From assembly GCA_016223165.1 (NCBI GenBank), contig JACRPO010000009.1, positions 310,001 through 374,000 on the forward strand: DNA of 64,000 nt, written 5' to 3'. Below the pieces are notes generated by a model that saw nothing but the letters and a program-made list of their open reading frames with translations, ran no database searches and was not told the origin of the DNA. The first letter of the stretch is position 1. Every line of letters starts with the position of its first letter. The position numbers were made by a program, and so were the translations under genes. Positions 25,865 through 33,506 of this stretch are shown one piece after another. The DNA is from Burkholderiales bacterium (GTDB taxonomy: Bacteria; Pseudomonadota; Gammaproteobacteria; Burkholderiales; Burkholderiaceae_C).

Positions 25865-27175
25865 TCAGTTCACCCCCGGCAACCAGGTCGCAATCGCCGG
25901 GAACAGCAGCAGGATCGCCACCGCCAGCAGCTGCAGGATCATGAACTGCACCATGCCGGCGTAGATGTCCTTGAGCTCCCACTGCGGCACGACGCCCTTC
26001 AGGAAGTAGGCCGACAGCGCCACCGGTGGACTGAGCCACGCCGTCTGCAGCGTCACCGCCACCAGCGTGCAGAACCAGACCAGGTCGATCTTCGCGGCGG
26101 TGACGATGGGCAGCACGATCGGCAGCACGATCAGCACGATCGGCACCCACTCCAGCGGCCAGCCGAGCACGAAGATCACCGCCAGGATGACGATCAGCAT
26201 CAGCATCGGCGGCAGCTGCAGCGCGGTGAGCCCCTGCGCCAGGAAGTCGGCGCTGCCCAGGCGCGAGAAGACGCTGCCGAAGAGGTTGCTGGCCGTGACG
26301 AGCAGCAGGATCATGCTGCTGATCTCGAGCGTGGCGAGCCCGGCGCGCTTGAGCTTGGCCCAGCTCATGCGCCCCGAGCCCATCGTGAGCACGAAGGTGG
26401 CGGCGCAGCCGATGGCGCCGGCGTCGGTGGGCGTGGCGATGCCGGCGAGGATGACGCCGAGCGTCGCTAGGATCACCACCACCACCGGCATCACGCCGAG
26501 CAGCAGGTCGACGATCACCGGGCCGAGCGAGGCGGGCCGCATCTCCAGCGGCAGCGCCGGGCCGAGCGACGGGTTCATCCAGCAGCGCACCAGCGTCCAG
26601 ACGATGAAGATGCCCGAGAGCATCAGCCCCGGCAGCACGGCGGCGGCGAAGAGGTCGGTGGCCGGCACGCCCACCACCGGGCCCATGACGATGAGCATCA
26701 CCGAGGGCGGGATGAGGATGCCGAGCGTGCCGCCGGCGGTGATGGCGCCGGCGCTCATCTTCACGTCGTAGCCGCTCTTGATCATCGAGGGCCCGGCCAT
26801 CACGCCGAGCAGCGTGACCGAGCTGCCGACGATGCCGGTGGCGGCCGCGAAGATGGTGGCGGTGATCAGCACCGCGAGGTAGAGCGAGCCGTTCAGCCGC
26901 GCCAGCAGCTGCTGGATGCCGGTGAACAGCCGCTCCATGATGCCGCTCTGCTCGAGCAGGAAACCCATGAAGAGGAAGAACGGGATGGCGGCGAGCACCG
27001 TGTCCTTCATCACCGAGTAGGTCTGCAGCACGGCGAGGTCGAACACCACCGGCCCGAGCGCGATGAAGCCGGTGGCCAGCGCCACGAAGCCGAGCGTGAA
27101 GGCGATCGGGAAGCCGATGAAGATGACGGCGAACAGCACCGCCAGGGCCGCCAGGCCCAGCACCTCGTTGCTCAT
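25865..27175 (-). CDS. dctM: TRAP transporter large permease (DctM)
   Basis: This 436-residue membrane protein has about twelve hydrophobic segments and the DctM pattern: FLFMGFLLEQSGIMERLFTGIQQLLARLNGSLYLAVLITATIFAAATGIVGSSVTLLG, GYDVKMSAGAITAGGTLGILIPPSVMLIVMG near residues 134-164, and PTDAGAIGCAATF. TRAP transporters use the sodium or proton gradient to import organic acids delivered by a periplasmic binding protein. The gene starts 19 bp after the small permease stop. The order binding protein, small permease, large permease, all on the minus strand, is a complete TRAP operon. Confidence 0.95.
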   Translation of the reverse strand: MSNEVLGLAALAVLFAVIFIGFPIAFTLGFVALATGFIALGPVVFDLAVLQTYSVMKDTVLAAIPFFLFMGFLLEQSGIMERLFTGIQQLLARLNGSLYLAVLITATIFAAATGIVGSSVTLLGVMAGPSMIKSGYDVKMSAGAITAGGTLGILIPPSVMLIVMGPVVGVPATDLFAAAVLPGLMLSGIFIVWTLVRCWMNPSLGPALPLEMRPASLGPVIVDLLLGVMPVVVVILATLGVILAGIATPTDAGAIGCAATFVLTMGSGRMSWAKLKRAGLATLEISSMILLLVTASNLFGSVFSRLGSADFLAQGLTALQLPPMLMLIVILAVIFVLGWPLEWVPIVLIVLPIVLPIVTAAKIDLVWFCTLVAVTLQTAWLSPPVALSAYFLKGVVPQWELKDIYAGMVQFMILQLLAVAILLLFPAIATWLPGVN

Positions 27176-27194
27176 CGTGCGCCCGCCATGCCGG

Positions 27195-27869
27195 TCACAC
27201 CGTCGCCGGCAGCTCGACCGCCTCGGGCGAGGGCCGGTCCGGCCAGGCCCCGGTCTTCAGCGTGTGCAGGCACTTCAGGCACTCGCTCGTGCCTTGCAGC
27301 ATCAGCAGCACGCCGGCCACCGGCATCGCGAGCTTGAACGGCCAGGTGATCGGCTGCCAGGCGCTGCTGACGAAGGTCTCGTTCGTCGACCAGGCCTTCA
27401 CGAAGTAGCCCCAGCCGACGAAGGCGAAGACGGCCACGAACGGGAAGAACATGACCGCATAGGCCACCAGGTCCACCGCCGCCTGGCGGCGCGGCGGCCA
27501 GGCGGCGTAGAACGAGTCGGTGCGCACGTGCCCCTTGCGCTGCAGCGTGTAGGCCGCACCGAGCATGAAGAAGGTGCCGTACAGCATGAAGGTCATGTCG
27601 TAGGCCCAGAGCGTCGGCGCATTGAACAGGTAGCGCGCCACCACCTCGTAGCACAGCGAAAGGATCATCGGCGCGATCAGCCACGCGACGACGTTGCCCG
27701 AGGCGAGCGAGATGCGGTCCAGTTGCCGCGCCCACGCTGCGAAGGCAGTGTGGCCAAGCGGCCGCCGTGGATCCGGCTTTGCCGGGCCACTGGCGGCGCC
27801 CCCGGGGACTCGAAGAGTCCCCTTCGGAGACTCGGGGGGAGGCGCCGAAGGCGCTCCGGGGGAGGTCAT
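27195..27869 (-). CDS. dctQ: TRAP transporter small permease (DctQ)
   Basis: This 224-residue protein has four hydrophobic segments, starting at VVAWLIAPMILSLCYEVVARYLFNAPTLWAYDMTFMLYG, a DctQ hallmark. The ATG at 27869 follows the binding-protein stop by one base with AAGGGG upstream, which settles the start. The first 45 residues (SPGAPSAPPPESPKGTLRVPGG...) are Pro/Gly/Ser-rich, unlike the family, and are encoded by DNA with two GAA-looped inverted repeats. This suggests a repeat element was captured into the coding frame. It acts with DctM in the inner membrane. Confidence 0.9.
   Translation of the reverse strand: MTSPGAPSAPPPESPKGTLRVPGGAASGPAKPDPRRPLGHTAFAAWARQLDRISLASGNVVAWLIAPMILSLCYEVVARYLFNAPTLWAYDMTFMLYGTFFMLGAAYTLQRKGHVRTDSFYAAWPPRRQAAVDLVAYAVMFFPFVAVFAFVGWGYFVKAWSTNETFVSSAWQPITWPFKLAMPVAGVLLMLQGTSECLKCLHTLKTGAWPDRPSPEAVELPATV
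27804..27854. repeat. Two GAA-looped inverted repeats in the dctQ 5' coding region
   Basis: GGGGACTC-GAA-GAGTCCCC (27804-27822) is a perfect 8-bp stem, and GGCGCC-GAA-GGCGC (27841-27854) is a second. Both have the same GAA loop. They look like a REP-type element within the start of dctQ. Confidence 0.6.
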
Positions 27870-27870
27870 A

Positions 27871-29025
27871 TCACCCCTTGGCGTTGGGCGAGTCGCTGCC
27901 CAGGTTGTAGTACAGGCCGTTGATCTTGTTCCAGTACGGCACCACCACCTTCGCGAAGGCACGCTGCGACTCCAGCGCCTCCTTGAAGAACGGGTTCCTG
28001 CCCGCCTCGCGCTCGTAGATGAGGTTGGTGGCCTTGATGAAGGCCGGGAAGATGTCGCGCGGCGTGTCGTGGATCTGCACCTTGTGCTCGGTGCGCAGCT
28101 TGACGATCGCCTGCGCGTTGCGCGCCACGTTGTAGGTGTAGGTGTCGGTCATCGTCGCCATGCACGCGTCTTCGACGATGGCCTTCAAGTCGGCCGGCAG
28201 CTTGTTCCACGCCGTCTTGTTGATGAGCAGTTCGCCCACGTCGGTGCTCTGGTGCAGCCCCTGCAGGTAGTAGTGCTTGAAGACGTTGTGGAAGCCGAGT
28301 GCCATGTCGTCGGCCGGGCCGATCCACTCGGCCGCGTCGAGCACGCCGCGCTGCGCCGCCGGCACGATCTCGCCGCCGGGCATGGCCACGGCGTTGACGC
28401 CCATCTCCTTGAAGATCTCGCCCACCAGCCCCGGGGGCGAGCGGTACTTGAGCTTCTTCATGTCCTCGAGGCTGTTGATGGGCGCCTTGAACCAGCCGAG
28501 CGGGTCCGGGCCCATCGGCTGCACCATGAAGGGCTCGATGTTGAGCTTGAGCGCTTCGCTGAAGAACTTCTTGTACAGCGCATAGCCGCCGCCCTGGAAC
28601 AGCCAGGCCACGTGCGAGAGCTGGTCCATGCCCGTGCCGCCGCCGGCGGCCGGGTTGGAGAAGAGTCCGGCGGCGGTGTTCTTGCCGCTCCAGTAGTGCG
28701 TCCACGCGTAGCCGCCGTCGACGACGCCCTTGTCGACCGCGTCGACGATCTCGAAGGCGGCCACCACCGCGCCGTCGGGCAGCATCTCGAACTTCAGGCG
28801 CCCGCCCGACATGCGGTCGACACGGTCGGCGAAGCGCTTGTTGAGGTCGAAGTAGATGCTCGAGCTCGGCACCGCGGTCTGGATCTTCAGCCGCGTCACG
28901 CCTTGCGCCACGGCAGGCGCGGCGAGCATCGCCCCGGTGCCGGCGGCGGTGGCGGCCGCGGCGGCGCCGAGCGCCAGGCGCCGGCTCGGATCGTTCAGCG
29001 ATCGCGCATTCAATCGTTCGTTCAC
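27871..29025 (-). CDS. TRAP transporter solute-binding protein (DctP family)
   Basis: This 384-residue periplasmic protein has an N-terminal export signal with twin arginines (SRRLALGAAAAATAAG) and cleavage after AAPAVAQG. Residues 45-375 match the DctP family: FADRVDRMSGGRLKFEMLPDGAVVAAFEIVDAV, MKKLKYRSPPGLVGEIFKEMGVNAVAMPGGEIVPAAQRGVLDAAEWIGP near 203-250, with the Arg that binds the carboxylate in the KYRSPPG segment. The pattern is close to the TakP/mannitol-chloroaromatic group, so a 2-oxo acid or similar anion is likely. It is the first gene of the TRAP operon and is followed by dctQ with a one-base gap. Confidence 0.93.
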   Translation of the reverse strand: MNERLNARSLNDPSRRLALGAAAAATAAGTGAMLAAPAVAQGVTRLKIQTAVPSSSIYFDLNKRFADRVDRMSGGRLKFEMLPDGAVVAAFEIVDAVDKGVVDGGYAWTHYWSGKNTAAGLFSNPAAGGGTGMDQLSHVAWLFQGGGYALYKKFFSEALKLNIEPFMVQPMGPDPLGWFKAPINSLEDMKKLKYRSPPGLVGEIFKEMGVNAVAMPGGEIVPAAQRGVLDAAEWIGPADDMALGFHNVFKHYYLQGLHQSTDVGELLINKTAWNKLPADLKAIVEDACMATMTDTYTYNVARNAQAIVKLRTEHKVQIHDTPRDIFPAFIKATNLIYEREAGRNPFFKEALESQRAFAKVVVPYWNKINGLYYNLGSDSPNAKG

Positions 29026-29114
29026 AGCGGTCTCCTTCGCTTTCTGAAGCGTTCACAACCCGGGGCCGCGGTGCCGCCCGGCACCCTGCCCCACCTACGT
29101 CGAACCCGTGCACT

Positions 29115-29190
29115 CGAGAAACGCCCGCGCGCGCTCGTGGGGAAACGCGCGCGCGCGCTCGTGGGGAAACGCGCGCGCGCGTTCGTGCGC
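29115..29190. repeat. 24-bp tandem repeat with CG-alternating core
   Basis: Three units of about 24 bp, GGAAACGCGCGCGCGCGCTC followed by GTGG, lie between the oxidoreductase stop and the TRAP operon start. The first unit is slightly diverged. The (CG)n tracts alternate purine and pyrimidine, which favours Z-DNA, and the array may serve as an attenuator or insulator. Confidence 0.8.
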
Positions 29191-29209
29191 GAGAGCTGCT
29201 CACCACGAT

Positions 29210-30874
29210 TCATCGCGCGTCCTCGCGCATCATCTCGGCGGCCTTCTCGGCCATCATCACCACGGCCGCGTGCGTGTTGCCCGACACCAGCGTCGGCATC
29301 ACCGAGCAGTCCACCACGCGCAGGCCCGACACGCCGTGCACGCGCAGCCGCGCATCCACCACGGCGCCGGCCGCGGGCTCGGGGCCCATCGCGCAGGTGC
29401 CGCTCGGGTGGAAGATCGTGGCGCCCTGGTCGCGGCAGAACTCGAGCAGCGCGGCGTCGTCCGTCGCCGCGGGCCCCGGCTTCACCTCGCGCCGCACGTA
29501 CGGCGCGAGCGCCGGCGCGGCGGCGATGGCGCGCGCCGCCTTCACCGCCGCCACCGCCGTGCGGCGGTCGAGCTCGGTGCTCAGGTAATTGGGCACCATC
29601 GCCGGCGGCTCGTTCACGTCGGCCGACTTGATGCGCACGTGCCCGCGCGAGCTCGGCCGCAGCTGGCACACGCTCATCGTGAAGCCCGAGAACGGGTGCA
29701 CTTCGCCGCCGGCCATGTCGGCCGACAGCGTGGCGACGTGGAACTGGATGTCGGGCCGGCTGCTCTCGGGCAGCGCGCGCATGAAGCAGCCGCCCTGGTT
29801 GATGCCCACCGCCAGCGGCCCGCGGCGCGCGAGCAGCCATTGCAGGCCGATGCGCGCCTGGCCCCACCACGAGCGCAGCTGGTCGTTGGTGGTGATGGGC
29901 TTGCTGCACTCGAGGATGACGCGGAGTTGCAGGTGGTCCTGCAGGTTCTCGCCGACGCCCGGCAGCTCGTGCACGAGCTCGATGCCCTTGTCGCGCAGCA
30001 GCGCCGCGGGCCCGAGGCCCGACAGCTGCAGCAGCTGCGGCGACTGGATCGCACCGGCACACAGCACCACCTCGCCGCGGCAGCGTGCCTCGCGCTCATC
30101 GCCGAGGGCGCCGAGGTGGCCGAGGTGGCCGCCGCGGCCAGCGCTGGCGCCCCGGCCGCCGAGCCGGTAGCGCACGCCACGCGCGCGCCGCCCGGCCAGC
30201 AGCACGGCGCCGGCCATCGCGTGGGTGTGCACGGTGAGGTTCGGCCGCCGTCGCGCCGGCCGCAGGTAGGCGCGCGCGGCGCTCCAGCGCAGGCCGCGCG
30301 AGGTGGTGAGCTGGTAGTAGCCCGCGCCCTCCTGCCGCGCGCCGTTGAAGTCGTCGGTGCGCGGCACGCCGCATTGCGCCGCACCTTCGATGAAGGCCTC
30401 GATCAGCTCGTGCTTCGCGCCGATGTCGCTCACGCGCAGCGGGCCAGCGCCGCCGTGCCAGGCATCGGCGCCGCGCTGGTTGCACTCGCTGCGCCTGAAG
30501 TACGGCAGCACGTCGTCGTAGCCCCAGCCGGGGTTGCCGCGCGCCGCCCACGCGTCGAAGTCTTCGCGCTGGCCGCGGATGTAGATGAGGCCGTTGATCG
30601 AGCTCGAGCCGCCGAGCGTCTTGCCGCGCGGCCAGTAGATGCGCCGGCCGTTCATGCCCGGGTCGGGCTCGGTGTGGAAGCACCAGTTGACGGCCGGGTC
30701 CCACATCGTCTTGCCGTAGCCGATGGGCAGGTGGATCCACGGGCTCGTGTCGGGCGGCCCGGCCTCGAGCAGCAGCACGCGCGTGGCCGGGTCTTCGGAG
30801 AGGCGGGCCGCCATCACGCAGCCGGCGCTGCCGGCGCCGACGACGATGTGGTCGTACTCCTCCTCGCTGGACAC
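29210..30874 (-). CDS. GMC-family FAD oxidoreductase (choline dehydrogenase-like)
   Basis: This 554-residue flavoenzyme oxidises a primary or secondary alcohol. The Rossmann motif is at the start (DHIVVGAGSAGCVMAARLSE), the GMC signature at GKTLGGSSSINGLIYIRGQREDFDAWA near residues 84-110, and the second signature at GAIQSPQLLQLSGLG. The C-terminal FHPSGTCAMG and SGNTHAAVVMMAEKAAEMM complete the family pattern. An insertion near residue 245 (GRGGHLGHLGALGDE) comes from a 9-bp DNA repeat. It is just upstream of the TRAP genes on the same strand and divergent from an IclR regulator, so it may oxidise the imported compound. Confidence 0.93.
   Translation of the reverse strand: MSSEEEYDHIVVGAGSAGCVMAARLSEDPATRVLLLEAGPPDTSPWIHLPIGYGKTMWDPAVNWCFHTEPDPGMNGRRIYWPRGKTLGGSSSINGLIYIRGQREDFDAWAARGNPGWGYDDVLPYFRRSECNQRGADAWHGGAGPLRVSDIGAKHELIEAFIEGAAQCGVPRTDDFNGARQEGAGYYQLTTSRGLRWSAARAYLRPARRRPNLTVHTHAMAGAVLLAGRRARGVRYRLGGRGASAGRGGHLGHLGALGDEREARCRGEVVLCAGAIQSPQLLQLSGLGPAALLRDKGIELVHELPGVGENLQDHLQLRVILECSKPITTNDQLRSWWGQARIGLQWLLARRGPLAVGINQGGCFMRALPESSRPDIQFHVATLSADMAGGEVHPFSGFTMSVCQLRPSSRGHVRIKSADVNEPPAMVPNYLSTELDRRTAVAAVKAARAIAAAPALAPYVRREVKPGPAATDDAALLEFCRDQGATIFHPSGTCAMGPEPAAGAVVDARLRVHGVSGLRVVDCSVMPTLVSGNTHAAVVMMAEKAAEMMREDAR
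30101..30136. repeat. 9-bp in-frame tandem repeat in the GMC oxidoreductase
   Basis: Four 9-bp units (GCCGAGGGC, GCCGAGGTG, GCCGAGGTG, GCCGCCGCG) encode a His-Leu-Gly-type surface insertion near residue 245 that related enzymes are not expected to have. Confidence 0.7.
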
Positions 30875-30951
30875 CGGCGCGCGCTTTCGGGTGGCTTGCC
30901 GGAGCGGAACGATCCGATCCGGAATCGCCCCATGCTAGGGGAGCGGAAATC

Positions 30952-30966
30952 GGAACACAATGTTCC
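30952..30966. promoter_or_regulatory. Likely IclR operator
   Basis: GGAACA-CAA-TGTTCC is a perfect dyad in the 128-bp gap between the divergent oxidoreductase and IclR-type genes. Its form matches the usual IclR-family operator, and half-sites (CGGAAC, CGGAAT) are repeated at about 30905-30925 and 30945. It probably serves both promoters. Confidence 0.65.
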
Positions 30967-31002
30967 GGGAACGCGAGGTTTCCCCTACGCCCCCTCGAGG
31001 CC

Positions 31003-31887
31003 ATGCCCACACGCCGTGCTGCCGACCCGAGTCCATCGCGACGCGCGCGCGTTGCGCGCCCCGCAACGTCCGCGCACGCCTCGCCGGCCGGGCGCACGGC
31101 CTTGCCGCAACGCGCCTCGCGTTCGCCAGCGGAGGAAGAGCCGGCCTCGGGCTCTTCGGCCGAGCGCGCGCTTCGCCTGCTCGCCGTGCTGGCGCACGAA
31201 GGGCGCGCGCTCTCGCTCGCCGAGCTCGGCGTGCGCCTCGGCCTGCCCAAGGCCAGCGCGCACCGGCTGTGCGGCCAGCTGCTCGAGAGCGGCCACCTCG
31301 CGCGCGATGTCGACGCGCGCTCCTACACCGTCGGCCCCACGCTGCGCCGCCTGGCCCTGGACACGCTCAACCACGGCCTGCTGCGCGGCCTGCGCCACGA
31401 GGTGCTGGCCGCGCTCGTGATGCAGGTGGGCGAGACCTGCAACTTCACGACGCTCGACGGCGCACAGGTGCTGTACCTCGACCGCGTCGAGGCGCAGTGG
31501 CCGCTCAGGCTGACCCTCGACGTCGGCTCGCACGTGCCGCTGCACTGCACCGCCAGCGGCAAGCTCTTCCTCGCGCGCATGCCGGCCGCCGAACGCGAAG
31601 CGCTGATCCGCGAGCTCACCCTCACGCGCATGACGCGCCACACCATCGCCAGCGCGAAGGCGCTGCGCGCCGAGTGCGAGGCGATCGTGAAGAGCGACCA
31701 TTCCTGCGACCGCGAGGAATTCATCGCCGGCCTCATCGCCGTGGCGGTGCCGGTGCGCGATGCCCAGGGCCAGGTGCGCGCGGCGATCGCCTTGCACGCG
31801 CCGGTGGCGCGCATGAGCCTGGCCGAGGCCGAGCGGCAACTGCCCGCGCTGCACGAGGCGGCCGCGCGCATGGGGCGGTTGCTGTAG
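31003..31887 (+). CDS. IclR-family transcriptional regulator
   Basis: This 294-residue protein has an N-terminal winged helix (about 52-113: ALRLLAVLAHEGRALSLAELGVRLGLPKASAHRLCGQLLESGHL) and an IclR effector domain after residue 130, including LTLDVGSHVPLHCTASGKLFLARMP and REEFIAGLIAVAVPVRDAQGQVRAAIALHAP. The first 50 residues are basic, Ala/Arg/Ser-rich and probably disordered. It is divergent from the GMC/TRAP operon, which it most likely regulates through the GGAACA dyad in between. A later start within the disordered part cannot be excluded. Confidence 0.93.
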   Translation: MPTRRAADPSPSRRARVARPATSAHASPAGRTALPQRASRSPAEEEPASGSSAERALRLLAVLAHEGRALSLAELGVRLGLPKASAHRLCGQLLESGHLARDVDARSYTVGPTLRRLALDTLNHGLLRGLRHEVLAALVMQVGETCNFTTLDGAQVLYLDRVEAQWPLRLTLDVGSHVPLHCTASGKLFLARMPAAEREALIRELTLTRMTRHTIASAKALRAECEAIVKSDHSCDREEFIAGLIAVAVPVRDAQGQVRAAIALHAPVARMSLAEAERQLPALHEAAARMGRLL

Positions 31888-31895
31888 CTATAGCG

Positions 31896-31929
31896 GCAGC
31901 AGGCCCGCGGCATCGGGGCCCGCTGCTGC
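31896..31929. terminator. Possible bidirectional terminator hairpin
   Basis: GCAGCAGGCCC and GGGCCCGCTGCTGC are imperfect inverted arms in the short gap between the convergent IclR and acetyltransferase genes. There is no T-run, so it is only a candidate. Confidence 0.35.
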
Positions 31930-31937
31930 TCCTCGGC

Positions 31938-32381
31938 TCACCCGATCGCCTTGCGGTACTGCACGAAGCCGCTCTTCTCGGCGATGCGGTCGTACAGCTG
32001 CATCGCCGGCAGGTTGGTCTCGTGCGTCAGCCACCACACGCGCGTCGACTTCGCCTTTGCCGCCTCGGCATAGACATGCTCGATGAGCGCCCGGCCCACG
32101 CCCTGCCCGCGCACCTCGGGCACGGCGAAGAGGTCCTGCAGGTAGCACGAGTCGTTCAGCATCCAGCAGCTGCGGTGGAAGAGGTAGTGCACCATGCCGA
32201 CGAGCTTGCCGTCGGGCCGCTCGGCCACGGCGCAGTGCACCGGCTCGGCCGGGTCGTGGAAGCGCTCCCAGGTGCGGCGCGTCACCTCGTCGCCGAGGTC
32301 GACCTTGTAGAAGGTCTGGTAGCCGCGCCACAGCGGCAGCCAGGGCTCGAAGTCGCGCCTCTCGGCGATGCGGATCTTCAT
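31938..32381 (-). CDS. GNAT-family N-acetyltransferase
   Basis: This 147-residue protein has the GNAT fold: MKIRIAERRDFEPWLPLWRGY at the start, SCYLQDLFAVPEVRGQGVGRALIEHVYAEA with the acetyl-CoA pyrophosphate loop (RGQGVG) near residues 84-103, and a late WWLTHETNLPAMQLYDRIAEKSGF. The substrate is not evident; the WLTHETN pattern is common in a group annotated as amino-group acetyltransferases. It lies opposite to the IclR gene and is followed by a 129-bp gap in which no feature was seen. Confidence 0.9.
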   Translation of the reverse strand: MKIRIAERRDFEPWLPLWRGYQTFYKVDLGDEVTRRTWERFHDPAEPVHCAVAERPDGKLVGMVHYLFHRSCWMLNDSCYLQDLFAVPEVRGQGVGRALIEHVYAEAAKAKSTRVWWLTHETNLPAMQLYDRIAEKSGFVQYRKAIG

Positions 32382-32510
32382 CGGATCGTCTCCTCGTCCT
32401 GACCATCGAAGCCGGTCATCGGCAAAGTCTAGGCGCGGGGGCCCGAGCCTTGCGCCCGCCGGGCCGGCCTAGTCGACGCCCAGGGCCGACCTGACGGCCG
32501 GCGGCGCGCG

Positions 32511-33479
32511 TCACTCCGGCAGGATGCCGATCTCCTTCGTGATCGTCGCCCAGCGCGCGGCCTCTGCGTGCAGGAACTGGCCGACCTGCGCCACGCTCAT
32601 GCTGCCGTCGGCCAGCGGGCCGATCGCGGCGATGCGGTCGGCCACCTCGCGCTCGGCCAGCAGGGCGCCGAGGTCGCGGTTGCAGCGGTCGATGGCGACC
32701 TGCGGCGTGCCCGCCGGCGCGACCAGGGCGAACCAGCCCACCATGTCGAAGCCGGGCAGCTTCTCGGCGAGCGACGGCACGTTCTCCCAGCCGGCCACGC
32801 GGCGCGCGGCGGTGGTGGCCAGCACGCGCAGGCGGCCCTGCTTCGCGAGTGCCGCGGTCGAGGCGAGGTCGGCGACCATCGCGTCCACGTGGCCGCCCAT
32901 CAGGTCCTGCGTGCCCACGCCCACGTTGGCGTAGGGCACGAGGTTGGCGCCGGCCTGGGAGCGGGCATTGAGCAGGCGCGCGATCATGCCGCTGAAGGTG
33001 CGCGGACCCTCGTTGCCGAGGGTGAGCCTGCCCGGGGCGGCCTTCGAACGCGCCACCAGGTCGTCGAAACTCTTCACCGGCGACTCGGCCGACACCAGCA
33101 CCGCGAACGGACTGCGCGCGACGAAGGCCACGGGCACGAAGTCCTTCGCAGGGTCGTACGGCAAGCTCTTGAAGAGCAGCGGGTTCGTCACCAGCGCCGC
33201 GGTGGTCGCGAAGTAGAACGTGGAGCCGTCGGCCGGTGAGCGGGCCGCGGCCTGTGCGCCGATCACGTTCTGGCCGCCGGGCTTGTTCTCGATCACGATG
33301 GCCTGGCCCCAGGCCTTGGACAGCCGGTCGGACAGCAGCCGCGCCACGTTGTCCGGGCCCGATCCGGGCGGCTGCGAGAGCACCCACTTGACCGGCTTGT
33401 CGGGCCAGCCCTGGGCACGCAGCGCGTGCGGCGCGGCCAGCGCGGCGGCCAGTGCGATCAATGTCTGTCGGCGTTGCAT
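32511..33479 (-). CDS. Bug/TctC-family solute-binding protein
   Basis: This 322-residue periplasmic protein has a signal peptide (LIALAAALAAPHALRAQ) and the Bug-family pattern: WPDKPVKWVLSQPPGSGPDNVARLLSDRLSKAWGQAIVIENKPGGQNVIGAQAAARSPADG near residues 20-85, then YANVGVGTQDLMGGHVDAMVADLAS. These proteins bind carboxylates for tripartite tricarboxylate transporters, and Burkholderiales carry many. It lies 27 bp downstream of the flavin hydroxylase gene on the same strand, so it probably delivers the cluster's aromatic or organic-acid substrate. No TctA/TctB membrane partner is nearby. Confidence 0.93.
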   Translation of the reverse strand: MQRRQTLIALAAALAAPHALRAQGWPDKPVKWVLSQPPGSGPDNVARLLSDRLSKAWGQAIVIENKPGGQNVIGAQAAARSPADGSTFYFATTAALVTNPLLFKSLPYDPAKDFVPVAFVARSPFAVLVSAESPVKSFDDLVARSKAAPGRLTLGNEGPRTFSGMIARLLNARSQAGANLVPYANVGVGTQDLMGGHVDAMVADLASTAALAKQGRLRVLATTAARRVAGWENVPSLAEKLPGFDMVGWFALVAPAGTPQVAIDRCNRDLGALLAEREVADRIAAIGPLADGSMSVAQVGQFLHAEAARWATITKEIGILPE

Positions 33480-33506
33480 CGTTTGTCTCCTGTCGTTGTG
33501 TGCCGG

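Noticed and set aside
25519..25944. Plus-strand frame that would encode a Met-Pro repeat protein from the hexamer array.
   Set aside because: No Shine-Dalgarno, no conserved part and antisense to the TRAP permease end; it is a by-product of the microsatellite.
27195..27962. dctQ suspected to be frameshifted or mis-started because of its odd N-terminus.
   Set aside because: The ATG at 27869 follows the binding-protein stop by one base with AAGGGG upstream, and the frame is open through all membrane segments.
29115..29190. 24-bp repeats considered as a CRISPR remnant.
   Set aside because: Units are adjacent with no unique spacers, and no cas gene is present.
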